Source of the DNA: JASHPR01 sp963729365 | Lineage (GTDB): Bacteria > Actinomycetota > Actinomycetes > Streptosporangiales > Streptosporangiaceae | NCBI GenBank assembly: GCA_963729365.1 | Contig: CAVSNQ010000022.1 | Coordinates: forward strand, 620,001-684,000 | DNA: 64,000 bases | Direction of reading: 5' to 3' | Part shown: positions 51,783 through 60,767 of the stretch, piece after piece | Position numbering within the stretch: the first letter of the stretch is position 1 | Layout: every line of letters begins with the position of its first letter | Notes under the pieces: model-generated | Database searches by the model: none | What the model was told of the DNA's origin: nothing | Seen by the model: the letters and a program-made list of their open reading frames with translations, nothing else | Position numbers and translations under genes: made by a program

Positions 51783-53864
51783 ATGTCCAGCTACACCCTC
51801 TTCCTGATCCTGGGCCTTGGCTCCGGGGCCACCTACGCCATCCTCGGCCAAGGACTCGTGCTCAAGTACCGCAGCGCGGGCGTGGTCGACTTCGCACACG
51901 GCGCCGTGGCGATGTTCATCGCCTATGTCTTCGTCAACCTGCGCAGCTTCGGGGAACTCGAACTGCCCGTGGTCCTGATTCCCCATCAGATCTCGCTGAA
52001 CGGCGGGGCCGGGCTCAGCACGGCACTCGCGATCGCGATCTCGCTGGTGTACTCGGCGATCCTCGGGCTCGTGCTCTACGTCCTGGTCTACCGGCCGCTC
52101 CGTGGTGCCTCGCCGCTCACCCGCGTCTGCGCGTCAGTCGGCGTGATGCTCGCCCTGCAGGCGATCGCGGTTCTCAACTACAGTACCGAGCCCGTCACCA
52201 CCAACCCGATCTTCCCCAGTTCCTCGCTGTCGCTGTCCCATGTCATGTTCCCTGAGGACCGGCTGTTCTTCACCGGCGTGGTCGTCGTCATCTCGGCCGC
52301 CCTCGCGGTCACCTACCGTTTCTCCCGGTTTGGCCTGGCCACCCGGGCCGGTGCCGAGAACGACCGGGGAGCCGCGCTGACCGGCATCTCCGCCAACCGC
52401 GTCGCGGGCCAGAACTGGGTGATCGCCACGGTGCTGGCGGGAGTGGCCGGTATCCTGATCGCCCCGGTCGCCAGCCTCGATCCGACCTCCTACACCCTGT
52501 TCGTGGTGCCGGCCCTGGCCGCCGCCCTGGTCGCCCGGTTCGAGTCGTTCTGGATCACCGCGCTGGCCGGCCTGCTGATCGGCTGCGCGCAGTCCGAGAT
52601 CGAAAAGCTCATCACCGTCTGGACCTGGCTGCCCCAGCAGGGCCTGCCGGACTCGCTCCCGTTCATCGTCATCATCGTCGTGATGACGCTGCGCTCGCGC
52701 GCCGTGCTGGCTCGTGGCGGGGACACGGCCGAGCGCAACCCCTCGGTCGGCCGCCCGCACGCGCCGCTGCGCACGGCGGCCGTCTGTTTCGTGGCCGGCG
52801 TGGTCCTCCTGCTGCTGCTCGACAGCGTCCTCCGCTTCGCGTTCATATCGTCGCTGACGGTCACGTGTATCGCTCTGTCGGTGGTGGTGCTCACGGGCTA
52901 CGTCGGCCAGGTGTCGCTCGCCCAGATGTCTCTGGCCGGAATCGGCGGCTTCGCGCTCGGGCACATCTCCAGCGGATGGGGCATCGGCTTCCCGTTCTCG
53001 CTGATTCTGGCCGGCCTCTGCGCGGTCCCGGTCGGCCTGATCATCGGCCTGCCGGCCTTGCGGCTGCGCGGCGTAAACCTGGCGGTGGTGACGCTCGGGT
53101 TCGCGGCGGCGATGGACGCCCTGATCTTCACCAGCCAGAGCTTCACTGGCGGCACAGCCGGCCTTCCGATCCAGGAGCCGCAGGTGTTCGGGCTGAACCT
53201 GGCGATCAGCCAGGGCAAGGCCTACCCCCGCGCGATCTTCGGCGTGCTGGTTCTCGTCGTCGTGATCCTGCTCGGTCTGCTCGTCGCCCGGCTCAGGCGG
53301 GGCCCGGCCGGACGCATGCTCCTCGCGATCCGCTCTAACGAGCGCGCCGCCGGCTCGATCGGGATCAACGTCGCCCAGGGGAAGCTGATGGCGTTCGCGC
53401 TGGCCGCGTTCATCGCCGGCATCGGCGGTGCCCTGACCGGCTACACGCAGGGCGAGCTGACGTCCGATAGCTTCGCGGCGTTCACGTCGATCGGCCTGCT
53501 GGCGATCGTATTCGTCGCCGGCGTCGGGCGCATCGCCGGAGCGGCCGTCGCGGGCATCATGTTCTCCGCCGCGGGCCTGTTCGTGACCTTCCTCAACATC
53601 CACCTCAACGTCGGCCAGTACCAGGCGGTCGTCGCCGGCGTCGCGCTCGTGCTGACCGCCGTCCAGAACCCGGACGGAATCACCGGCACCGCGACCGGCA
53701 AGGGCCCGGCGGTGGCGCTCACCAAGCTTCGGGACCGTGCCGCCGCGGAGTATCAGAAACGAGTCGCGGACCGCGGCAGCGGCCAGGTGGCGGCAGCTGA
53801 CCCGGGCGGCTCCCAGCCCGCCCCCGAGGGCGACAAGCCAGACATCCAGCGCCCCGTTGCCTGA
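51783..53864 (+). CDS. Fused LivH-LivM permease of the importer
   Basis: 693 aa. Residues about 1-300 form a LivH-type permease (GLGSGATYAILGQGLVLKYRSAGVVDFAHGAVAMF..). Residues about 335-650 form a LivM-type permease (VVVLTGYVGQVSLAQMSLAGIGGFALGHI, GLPALRLRGVNLAVVTLGFAAAMD, AIRSNERAAGSIGINVAQGKLMAFALAAFIAGIGGAL). A hydrophilic tail of about 45 residues follows. Both halves are normally separate subunits, so the fusion makes the pore from one chain. The end overlaps the proposed start of the rhamnosidase gene. Confidence 0.9.
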   Translation: MSSYTLFLILGLGSGATYAILGQGLVLKYRSAGVVDFAHGAVAMFIAYVFVNLRSFGELELPVVLIPHQISLNGGAGLSTALAIAISLVYSAILGLVLYVLVYRPLRGASPLTRVCASVGVMLALQAIAVLNYSTEPVTTNPIFPSSSLSLSHVMFPEDRLFFTGVVVVISAALAVTYRFSRFGLATRAGAENDRGAALTGISANRVAGQNWVIATVLAGVAGILIAPVASLDPTSYTLFVVPALAAALVARFESFWITALAGLLIGCAQSEIEKLITVWTWLPQQGLPDSLPFIVIIVVMTLRSRAVLARGGDTAERNPSVGRPHAPLRTAAVCFVAGVVLLLLLDSVLRFAFISSLTVTCIALSVVVLTGYVGQVSLAQMSLAGIGGFALGHISSGWGIGFPFSLILAGLCAVPVGLIIGLPALRLRGVNLAVVTLGFAAAMDALIFTSQSFTGGTAGLPIQEPQVFGLNLAISQGKAYPRAIFGVLVLVVVILLGLLVARLRRGPAGRMLLAIRSNERAAGSIGINVAQGKLMAFALAAFIAGIGGALTGYTQGELTSDSFAAFTSIGLLAIVFVAGVGRIAGAAVAGIMFSAAGLFVTFLNIHLNVGQYQAVVAGVALVLTAVQNPDGITGTATGKGPAVALTKLRDRAAAEYQKRVADRGSGQVAAADPGGSQPAPEGDKPDIQRPVA

Positions 53865-56529
53865 GGTACCGCCCCGGCCCGGCCGACTGCGGGCCGAGCA
53901 TCTCGCCACGGCGTTCGGGATCGGCACCACCCGGCCGCGCCTCTCGTGGTGGCTGCCGGACGGCGTGCGGCGGCAGCTCGGCTACCGGATCCGCGCCGAT
54001 AACGGCTGGGACAGCGGCCACGTCGCGAGCGACGAGAGCGTGCTGGTCAGCTACGGCGGCCCGCCGCTGCATTCCGGCGAGCTCGTCACCTGGCAGGTCA
54101 AGGTGTGGACCGAGCGGGGCGAGAGCGAATGGTCTGACCCGCAGTGGTTCGAGCTCGGCCTGCTCGGCCCCGGCGACTGGTCGGCGCGCTGGATCACGCC
54201 GACCGAGCACGGACACCCGCCCGCCGGGCGGCGGCCGGCGATGTTCGTGCGCGGCGAGTTCGAGCTCGCCCAGGCGGCCGTCCGGGCCCGCCTGTACGCG
54301 ACGGCCCACGGCATCTACGAGGCGTTCCTCAACGGCGTCGGCGTCGGCGACGCCGAGCTCACCCCCGGTTTCACCGAATACCGCCGGCGCCTGCAGGTTC
54401 AGGCGTACGACATCACCTCGCTGTTGCGGCGCGGGCGCAACGCCCTCGGCGCGATCCTGTCCGACGGATGGTTCCGCGGTCAGGTGGGGCTGCCCCGCTC
54501 GCACGACCAGTGGGGCTCGGAATTGGGCTTCCTCGCCCAGGTGCACGTCCGCTTCGCCGACGGCTCCGCCGTCGTGGCCGGCACCGGCGCGGGCTGGCGC
54601 GGCGCGCGGTCGCATATCGACGCGGCCGACCTGATCGCCGGGCAGTCGGTCGACCTCCGCCGCCGGCCCGACGGGTGGAGCGAGCCCGGCTTCGACGTGG
54701 CCGGCTGGGACCCGGTCACCGTCACCGACGACGGCTACGCCAACCTCGTCGCCTCGCCGGCGCCACCGGTGCGCGCGGTGCAGGAACTCGCGGCGGTCGC
54801 GGTGCGCCGGGTCCCACGCGGTCAGGTGTTCGACCTCGGCCAGAACATCAGCGGCTGGGTGCGGCTGCGGGACCTCGGCCCCGCCGGGACCGCGATCACC
54901 CTGACGCACGGCGAGGCGCTCGACTCCGGGGGCGACGTCACCACGCAGCACCTGGACGTGAACCTGCCGTTCATCCCGGAGCCGTTGCCGGCCGGGCAGG
55001 TTGACCGCGTCACCTCGGCCGGGCGGCACGATGAGGCGTTCGAGCCACGGCACACCACGCACGGGTTCCGCTACGTGCGCGTCGAGGGCCATCCGCGCAC
55101 GCTGGCCCCGGGCGATCTGGCCGGGATCGTCGTCCATACCGACATGACCCGTACCGGCTGGTTCCGCTGCAGCGACGAGCGCATCAACCTCCTGCACGAG
55201 GCGGCCGTCTGGAGCTTCCGCGGCAATGCCTGCGATATCCCGACCGACTGCCCGACGCGCGAGCGGGCCGGCTGGACCGGTGACTGGCAGGTCTTCATCC
55301 CGGCCGCCGCCTTCGTCTACGATGTCGCCGGATTCGCCACCAAGTGGCTCCGCGACCTGGCCGCCGAGCAGTGGCCGAGCGGCGTCGTCGCCAACCTGGC
55401 GCCGAGCCCGCCCGCGGAGTCCGAGGGCGGCTTCCTGGCGGAGATGAACGGCTCGGGCGGCTGGGGCGACGCGTCCGTGATCGTGCCATGGGAGATCTAC
55501 CGCGCCTACCGGGACAGGCGGCTGCTGGAGGAGCAGTGGCCGTCGATGGTCGCCTGGCTGGCCCACATCGAGCGCGCGGCGGCCGGCGCGCGCCACCCGG
55601 AGCGCGCCGCGCGCCATCCCGAGCCACTCCCCCACGAGCGCTACCTGTGGGACACCGGATTCCATTTCGGGGAGTGGCTCGTCCCCGGCGCGGACCTGAA
55701 GGGGCCGGAGGAGTTCGAGGCGTTCCGGCGCAGCGACAAGGCCGACGTGGCCACGGCTTACTTCGCCCACTCGGCGCGGCTGATGAGCCAGATCGCGGCC
55801 GTGACCGGCCAGGCCGACGCGCAGCGGTACGGGGATCTCGCCAACCGGGTGCGCGCCGCCTGGCGGGCCGAGTTCATCGCCCCTGACGGCGGGCTGCATC
55901 CGGACACCCAGGCCAACCACGTCCGCGCGCTCGCCTTCGGCCTCGTTCCAGCCGGGCTGCGCGCGGACACGGCCGCGCGGCTGGTGGCGCTGATCCGCGC
56001 GGCCGGCACCCATCTCGCGACCGGCTTCCTGGCCACGCCCCAGCTCCTCCCCGTGCTCGCCGATACCGGCCATCTGGACGTCGCCTATGAGCTGCTGTTC
56101 ACCGACACGATGCCGTCGTGGCTGTACATGACCGGGCGAGGGGCGACGACCATGTGGGAGCGCTGGGACGGGGTCAGCCCGGACGGCGTGCCGTTCGAGT
56201 CACTCAACCACTACTCGAAGGGCGCGGTCATCACGTTCCTGCACGGCTATGTGGCGGGGATCGGGTTGCTGGACGGCGCTCCTGGCTACCAGCACTTCCG
56301 GGTCGAGCCGCGGCCGGGCGGCGGGATCACCTGGGCGCAGGCCCAGCACGACAGCCCGTACGGGCGGATCGAGTCGGCCTGGAGGCTCGACGGCGGGGAA
56401 CTCGAGCTGTCGCTGGCCGTCCCGCCCGGGACGACGGCCGAGGTCGCGCTGCCGGACGGATCCCGGCGGATCGTAGCCCCGGGCCGGCACGCTCTCCGGG
56501 GCCCGGTGCCACCGGCCAGCCCGCGGTGA
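53857..56529 (+). CDS. GH78 alpha-L-rhamnosidase
   Basis: About 890 aa; the start is uncertain. TTG 53857 overlaps the permease stop and gives the N-terminus LPEVPPRPGRLRAEHLATAFGIG; no ATG or GTG fits better. Bacterial alpha-L-rhamnosidase layout: N-terminal beta domains (TRPRLSWWLPDG, YATAHGIYEAFLNGVGVGDAELTPGFTEY, DGWFRGQVG), then the (alpha/alpha)6 barrel with DCPTRERAGWTGD (about 465-477, general acid Glu), MNGSGGWGDA and MWERWDG (about 765), and a C-terminal beta domain. It removes terminal L-rhamnose from glycosides. No signal peptide is seen, so it acts in the cytoplasm after import. Confidence 0.9.
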   Translation: MPEVPPRPGRLRAEHLATAFGIGTTRPRLSWWLPDGVRRQLGYRIRADNGWDSGHVASDESVLVSYGGPPLHSGELVTWQVKVWTERGESEWSDPQWFELGLLGPGDWSARWITPTEHGHPPAGRRPAMFVRGEFELAQAAVRARLYATAHGIYEAFLNGVGVGDAELTPGFTEYRRRLQVQAYDITSLLRRGRNALGAILSDGWFRGQVGLPRSHDQWGSELGFLAQVHVRFADGSAVVAGTGAGWRGARSHIDAADLIAGQSVDLRRRPDGWSEPGFDVAGWDPVTVTDDGYANLVASPAPPVRAVQELAAVAVRRVPRGQVFDLGQNISGWVRLRDLGPAGTAITLTHGEALDSGGDVTTQHLDVNLPFIPEPLPAGQVDRVTSAGRHDEAFEPRHTTHGFRYVRVEGHPRTLAPGDLAGIVVHTDMTRTGWFRCSDERINLLHEAAVWSFRGNACDIPTDCPTRERAGWTGDWQVFIPAAAFVYDVAGFATKWLRDLAAEQWPSGVVANLAPSPPAESEGGFLAEMNGSGGWGDASVIVPWEIYRAYRDRRLLEEQWPSMVAWLAHIERAAAGARHPERAARHPEPLPHERYLWDTGFHFGEWLVPGADLKGPEEFEAFRRSDKADVATAYFAHSARLMSQIAAVTGQADAQRYGDLANRVRAAWRAEFIAPDGGLHPDTQANHVRALAFGLVPAGLRADTAARLVALIRAAGTHLATGFLATPQLLPVLADTGHLDVAYELLFTDTMPSWLYMTGRGATTMWERWDGVSPDGVPFESLNHYSKGAVITFLHGYVAGIGLLDGAPGYQHFRVEPRPGGGITWAQAQHDSPYGRIESAWRLDGGELELSLAVPPGTTAEVALPDGSRRIVAPGRHALRGPVPPASPR

Positions 56530-56570
56530 AACTGGGTCGAGCCGGGATCGCCGCGTCTCCCCCGGGCCGG

Positions 56571-57986
56571 TCAGGCGGCACCCGCTCCCGCTCCGGCTCC
56601 GGCCAGCCGGCCGAAAACGATCGCGTCGGTCAGGCCGCCGCCGTGCTCGGTCAGGTGGCCCCAGATCGAGCCGGCCGCGCCCGCCGCGTACAGGCCCGGA
56701 ATCGGCAGGCCGTCCGGCGCCAGCACCCGCGAGCGCGCGTCGCGACGCGGGCCGCCCGAGGCCGTCGCCACGCCGGGCCACATCGGGATCGCGTACAGGG
56801 GCGCCACCAGCGGGGCGAGCGTGGCGGGAGCCCGGCCGAATTCGTCGTCTCGGCGCCGGGCGACCGCCTCCGCGTACGCGGTCAAGGTGGCTTTCAGCGT
56901 GACCGGGTCCAGGCCCGTGGCGGCGGCCAGCTCAGCGGGGCCCTCGCCTCGCTTGATCCACCCGGCGGCCACCTCGGCTGAGTTGTCGGGGCTCCAGTCA
57001 TAACCGTTGGGACTGCCGACGATCCCGTGCAGCGGCCCGGCCCGGCGGGCGCCCTCGTCGAAGATGATCCAGCCCGGCATCCGCGGCCGGTTGGGGCGGC
57101 GCGGGAGATACGCCGTGAGGGCCCGCACGCGGTCGTGCGCCTCCCAGCCGGTCTCGTCGGCGAACCGCCGTCCCTCGCCGTCCACAAAGACGAAGCCCGG
57201 CGCGTGGACGTCCAGCGTGAACGCGGCCGGGTAATCCGGGTGCACGAAGCAGAACCAGCCGAAGAACGCGCTCATGTGCCAGAGCGACGCGCCGGCCGCC
57301 TGGGCCAGGCGGATCGTGTCGCCGGTATTGCCCGGGTGCCCGACCGAGACGAGCGGGAGCGGCAGGTAGGTGTCCCGCAGCCGGGCATCGGCCTCGAAGC
57401 TCCCGCTCGCGAGCACGACGCCTTGCCGCGCGCCGATGCGCACAGGTTCGCCGTCGTGGTCGACGACCGCGCCGACGACCCGTTCCCGCTCGAGCACGAG
57501 ATCGCGCACCGGGCAGTCCAGCGCAACGAGAACGCCTCGTTCCCGGACCGCCGCCTCGAGTACCCGCCACAGCCCGGCCCCCGGACGCTCGCCGCCGGCG
57601 GGGACGAACTGGCGGTAGCGCACGTGGCCGGCGGCGGGAAAGTGAGGCCACGAGGGAAGCATCCCGGCGAAGGCGTTCACGTCCACGGGCGCGGTGGCTC
57701 CCCCGAGCGAAGTAAGGAAGCCGCCGACGTCTGCGAGTCCGCTGGCGAAGGCCTGGAGCACGGTCCGGTCGGTCTTGCCGAAACAGAGCGCGTCAAGGTG
57801 GTCGACGGCCCGCGGGCCGTCGACCTCGAGCAGGAAACCGCCCGAGTACACGCAGTTGCCCCCGCCCGCCGATGTCTTCTCGACAACCGCCACGCTCGCG
57901 CCGGCCTCGCGGGCCGCCAGCGCCGCGCTCGCGCCGGCCGCCCCGAACCCGACGACGAGGACATCGACCTCGCGGGGCAGACTCAT
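56571..57986 (-). CDS. FAD-dependent oxidoreductase of the fumarate reductase / ketosteroid dehydrogenase group
   Basis: 471 aa from ATG 57986. N-terminal FAD-binding VDVLVVGFGAAGASAALAAREAGASVAVVEK, the substrate-domain motif SGGFL, GVVLASGSFEADARL, and the C-terminal GLYAAGAAGSIWGHLTEHGGGLTDAIVFGRLAG. Members reduce or dehydrogenate C=C bonds next to carbonyls in steroids, fumarate and aromatic-derived acids. It follows an SDR by 80 bp on the same strand and converges with the rhamnosidase. Confidence 0.87.
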   Translation of the reverse strand: MSLPREVDVLVVGFGAAGASAALAAREAGASVAVVEKTSAGGGNCVYSGGFLLEVDGPRAVDHLDALCFGKTDRTVLQAFASGLADVGGFLTSLGGATAPVDVNAFAGMLPSWPHFPAAGHVRYRQFVPAGGERPGAGLWRVLEAAVRERGVLVALDCPVRDLVLERERVVGAVVDHDGEPVRIGARQGVVLASGSFEADARLRDTYLPLPLVSVGHPGNTGDTIRLAQAAGASLWHMSAFFGWFCFVHPDYPAAFTLDVHAPGFVFVDGEGRRFADETGWEAHDRVRALTAYLPRRPNRPRMPGWIIFDEGARRAGPLHGIVGSPNGYDWSPDNSAEVAAGWIKRGEGPAELAAATGLDPVTLKATLTAYAEAVARRRDDEFGRAPATLAPLVAPLYAIPMWPGVATASGGPRRDARSRVLAPDGLPIPGLYAAGAAGSIWGHLTEHGGGLTDAIVFGRLAGAGAGAGAA

Positions 57987-58066
57987 GCGGGCGGTGCCGT
58001 CAGGAGCCGCTGCGGAGCATGGGCGGGATGGAGAATGGGCGGGAGCACGCCGCAAACTGTAGACGC

Positions 58067-58753
58067 TCAGCGCAGAACCAGACCGCCATCTGCGCACAGC
58101 GTCTGGCCAGTGACCGCGCCGGCTGCGTCAGATGCGAGGAAGGTGACCACCGCGGCGATGTCGCCGGGCGCGAGATCACGGCCGATGGCCTGCCGCGACC
58201 GCACCGCGGCAAACGCCTCCGGCGGGGTGCCCGCGATGGCGGCCGGGGTCGGGGTGAGCCCGGGCGCGACGCAGTTGACCGTGATCCCGTCGCGCCCGAG
58301 CGAGCGCGCCAGCGTGCGAGCGATACCGATCAGGGCGGCCTTGCTCGCGACGTACGCGAGCAGGTCACCGTCCGGCGGATCCCACACCGTGTCCGAGACG
58401 ACGAACACGATCCGCCCGAAGCCGCGCTCGGCCATGCCGGGGGCCACGGCCTGGGCCAGCCACAGCGCCGACTCGACGTTGACCGCCTGCACCCGGCGCC
58501 ACGCCTGCGGGTCAAGGTCGAACAGCGACGCGCGGTCGAACACGGCCGCGGCGTGGACGAGAACGTCGCAGCGTCCGTGCCGTCCGAGCAGGGCGGCGGC
58601 ACCGGCCTGGACCTCGCCCCGCTCGGCGAGGTCCAGGGGAGGGTCGCCGTTCCGGTCCAAGATCGCGACCTCGTGTCCGGCCGCGCGCAGGCCGGCGGCG
58701 ATCGCGCCGCCGATGGCGCCAGCTCCGCCGGTGACCGCCGCCACGCGCGTCAT
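58067..58753 (-). CDS. Short-chain dehydrogenase/reductase
   Basis: 228 aa from ATG 58753. Cofactor motif TGGAGAIGGAIA, Asp in ILDRNGDP after strand 2, VHAAAVF in place of NNAG, the catalytic Ser in VVSDT and YVASKAA, and GQTLCADGGLVL at the end. No ribosome site is visible, and TAGTCT sits seven bases before the ATG, so the message may be leaderless. An 11-bp palindrome AGTAGACTACT (58758-58768) overlaps that box. It heads an operon with the flavoprotein and is divergent from the FMN reductase gene. Confidence 0.85.
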   Translation of the reverse strand: MTRVAAVTGGAGAIGGAIAAGLRAAGHEVAILDRNGDPPLDLAERGEVQAGAAALLGRHGRCDVLVHAAAVFDRASLFDLDPQAWRRVQAVNVESALWLAQAVAPGMAERGFGRIVFVVSDTVWDPPDGDLLAYVASKAALIGIARTLARSLGRDGITVNCVAPGLTPTPAAIAGTPPEAFAAVRSRQAIGRDLAPGDIAAVVTFLASDAAGAVTGQTLCADGGLVLR

Positions 58754-58840
58754 GGAAAGTAGACTACTGCTGCACGCATCTGGCGCTGGTGTATGCAACT
58801 TTGCGGAACGTCGATCAGCCCATGTCGAGGAGGTACGAGC

Positions 58841-59848
58841 GTGAGAGTGCTCGGCCTGAGCGCGGGCAACCCGGACGGAAGCGCCGAGATCCTGCTGAAG
58901 GCCGCGCTCGGCGCGGCCGTCGAGGCGGGGGCCGAGGTCGCGCTGGTCCGGCTCGACGACCTGCGTCTCCCGCTGCGGCCGGTGGCCCCGGGCCAGCCGC
59001 CCGCGGACGACGACGGGCCGTGGCTGTGGGATCAGCTGATGGACAGCGACGGCCTGGTCGTCTCGGCGCCGATCTACTCCCGCACGATCCCGGGGAAACT
59101 GAAGCTGGTGGCCGACCGGCTCTCGGGCCCGGCGGCCGACGTCGCCTTCGCCGAGAACTACCGCCGTTTGCTCGAAGCGGGAGAGTCGCCACCGGTCGCC
59201 TTCCCCTATGACGAGCGGGTGTTCCGCCCGCGCGTGGCCGGCTTCATCGCCGTCGGCGGGGCGCTGACCAGCCAGTGGACGTCGCTGGCGCTGCCGCTCC
59301 TGCACCAGATGACGTTCTCCGCGCACATGGCGGTGGCCGACCAGCTGCTCATCGGCGGCGCCGGCATGCCGCGATCGGTCGTGCTCGACGCGGGCGCGCT
59401 GCTGGCCGCGGCCCGCGTCGGGAGGAGCGTCGGCTCGCAGCTCGGACTGCCATTCCACGAGGTGGAGTACCGCGGGGAACCAGGCCTGTGCCCGTTGTGC
59501 CACCTATCGCTCGTGACGATCGCGGGGGCCACGGCCGAGTGCGCCACGTGCGGCGCACGGGGGCGGCTGGCGGTCGCGGACGGCGTCGCCGCCGTGCGCT
59601 TCGACGATCCGGCCGGCCTCGAACGGTCGGTGACCACCCTGGCCGAGAAGCGCGCGCACTTCCGGGAGGTGCAGGACACCGCGGCCGCACAGGGCGCGCT
59701 CGCGGGCGATATCGCACAGCGGGCATCGGCCTACGAGCGGTTCGACCGCCGGATAACGCCTCAGGAGCAGGAGCCGGCCGAACCGGAACATTCGCACATC
59801 ACCGGCTCCTACGCGACCGCCGACGGCGACGGCGTGCTCGGCCCCTGA
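58841..59848 (+). CDS. NADPH-dependent FMN reductase with C-terminal zinc ribbon
   Basis: 335 aa from GTG 58841, after GAGGAGGT. Flavodoxin-like fold: VRVLGLSAGNPDGSAEILL, DGLVVSAPIYSRTIPGKLKLVADRLSGP and a following GGALTSQWTSLALPLLHQM. A CxxC-N15-CxxC cluster (LCPLCH..ECATCG, about residues 222-245) adds a rubredoxin- or ribbon-like metal site, followed by a charged tail. It could supply reduced flavin or reduce a quinone-like intermediate for the neighbouring oxygenases. The metal site is an unusual addition and may bind zinc or iron. Confidence 0.83.
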   Translation: MRVLGLSAGNPDGSAEILLKAALGAAVEAGAEVALVRLDDLRLPLRPVAPGQPPADDDGPWLWDQLMDSDGLVVSAPIYSRTIPGKLKLVADRLSGPAADVAFAENYRRLLEAGESPPVAFPYDERVFRPRVAGFIAVGGALTSQWTSLALPLLHQMTFSAHMAVADQLLIGGAGMPRSVVLDAGALLAAARVGRSVGSQLGLPFHEVEYRGEPGLCPLCHLSLVTIAGATAECATCGARGRLAVADGVAAVRFDDPAGLERSVTTLAEKRAHFREVQDTAAAQGALAGDIAQRASAYERFDRRITPQEQEPAEPEHSHITGSYATADGDGVLGP

Positions 59849-59861
59849 TCGAGAGGCAACC

Positions 59862-60584
59862 GTGGCAGACAACGGGCAGAACACCGAAGACGTTTACGAG
59901 CGGCTTCGTACCGCGATCCTCGACGGAAAGCTCGCCCCGGGATCGGTGATGTCCCAGGTGGCGCTGGCCGAAGAGTTCGGCATCAGCCGGACGCCGCTGC
60001 GCGAGGCGCTGCGGATGCTGCAGAGCGAAGGGCTGGTCGAAGGCGAGCCCAACCGGCAGGTACGCGTGGCGCCGATGACGCCGCGTGATCTCGAGGAACT
60101 CTACGTCATACGGGTGACGCTCGAAGCCGAGGCCTTGCGGCTCTCGGTGCCGCATATGGCCACCGAGGACCTGGCTCGGCTCGAGGGATATATGGCTGAG
60201 ATGGCTCACTACGCGGGGGAAAAGGACTACCTGCGATGGCACGTCCCGCACCAGAAGTTCCACCGGGCCCTGACTGCCGGAGCCGGTGAGCGCGTCAACT
60301 TCCTGCTGGGCCAGATGTCCGACCACGCCGAGCGTTACCGGCGGCTGCATATCGGTTACGGCCCCAGCGCGTGGGCGACGGCTCAGCACCGAGAGATCCT
60401 CGAGGCCTGCAAGGCGCGTGACCGGGACCGGAGTGCCGGCCTGCTGGCCGGCCATCTGGCCCGGACGGGCTTCGAGGTGTCTGAGTTCCTAGACCCGAAG
60501 TACGACCCGCAGCGGCTGAAGACGGCGGTCACGGACGCCGGGGGCGAGCTGCCCAGGCGGCGAACTCGTCAGGGCGCGGCCTGA
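59862..60584 (+). CDS. GntR family regulator, FCD subfamily
   Basis: 240 aa from GTG 59862 with GAGAGG upstream, 13 bp after the FMN reductase. Winged HTH about 10-75 (VYERLRTAILDGKLAPGSVMSQVALAEEFGISRTPLREALRMLQSEGLVEGEP) and an all-helical FCD effector domain whose metal-site His candidates are in HQKFHRAL, QHREILE and AGHLARTG. FCD regulators respond to organic acids and sugar acids. It separates the two right-hand operons and may control one or both. Confidence 0.9.
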   Translation: MADNGQNTEDVYERLRTAILDGKLAPGSVMSQVALAEEFGISRTPLREALRMLQSEGLVEGEPNRQVRVAPMTPRDLEELYVIRVTLEAEALRLSVPHMATEDLARLEGYMAEMAHYAGEKDYLRWHVPHQKFHRALTAGAGERVNFLLGQMSDHAERYRRLHIGYGPSAWATAQHREILEACKARDRDRSAGLLAGHLARTGFEVSEFLDPKYDPQRLKTAVTDAGGELPRRRTRQGAA

Positions 60585-60691
60585 CCACGGCGTCACGGCC
60601 CCGGCCCGCGGCCGGACAGAGTGCAGCCCTCCCGGGGACGTCTTGCTACCTTCTCTCCTTCGGCCTCCCCTTCGGCAGCCTTGTGCGAATA

Positions 60692-60706
60692 CTCTCACTG
60701 TGAGAG
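60692..60706. promoter_or_regulatory. Palindrome upstream of the last operon (site E)
   Basis: CTCTCAC-T-GTGAGAG: perfect 7-bp arms and one central base, 61 bp before the SDR start. The overlapping GAGAGTAACTTCC (60704-60716) matches 10 of 13 positions of the site A core, so the site may bind IclR; the neighbouring GntR protein is the other candidate. No clear -35/-10 pair is visible. Confidence 0.5.
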
Positions 60707-60767
60707 AGTAACTTCCATAGAGTGAACGAAGCAGGCGGAAACTCGGGTCGATCGGAGGACGCCGGGC

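Noticed and set aside
52134..53930. Open frame of 598 codons on the minus strand
   Set aside because: Antisense of the fused permease; charged low-complexity translation.
53719..56073. Open frame of 784 codons on the minus strand
   Set aside because: It is entirely antisense to the rhamnosidase, which has clear GH78 motifs; long antisense frames are normal in very GC-rich genes and this one has no recognisable domain.
58755..58767. Possible IclR site before the SDR at 58753
   Set aside because: Only the first six bases match the core; the symmetry belongs to a different 11-bp palindrome.
57027..58844. Open frame of 605 codons on the plus strand
   Set aside because: Antisense of the flavoprotein and the SDR, both with intact catalytic motifs; Arg/Pro/Ala-rich composition without a domain.
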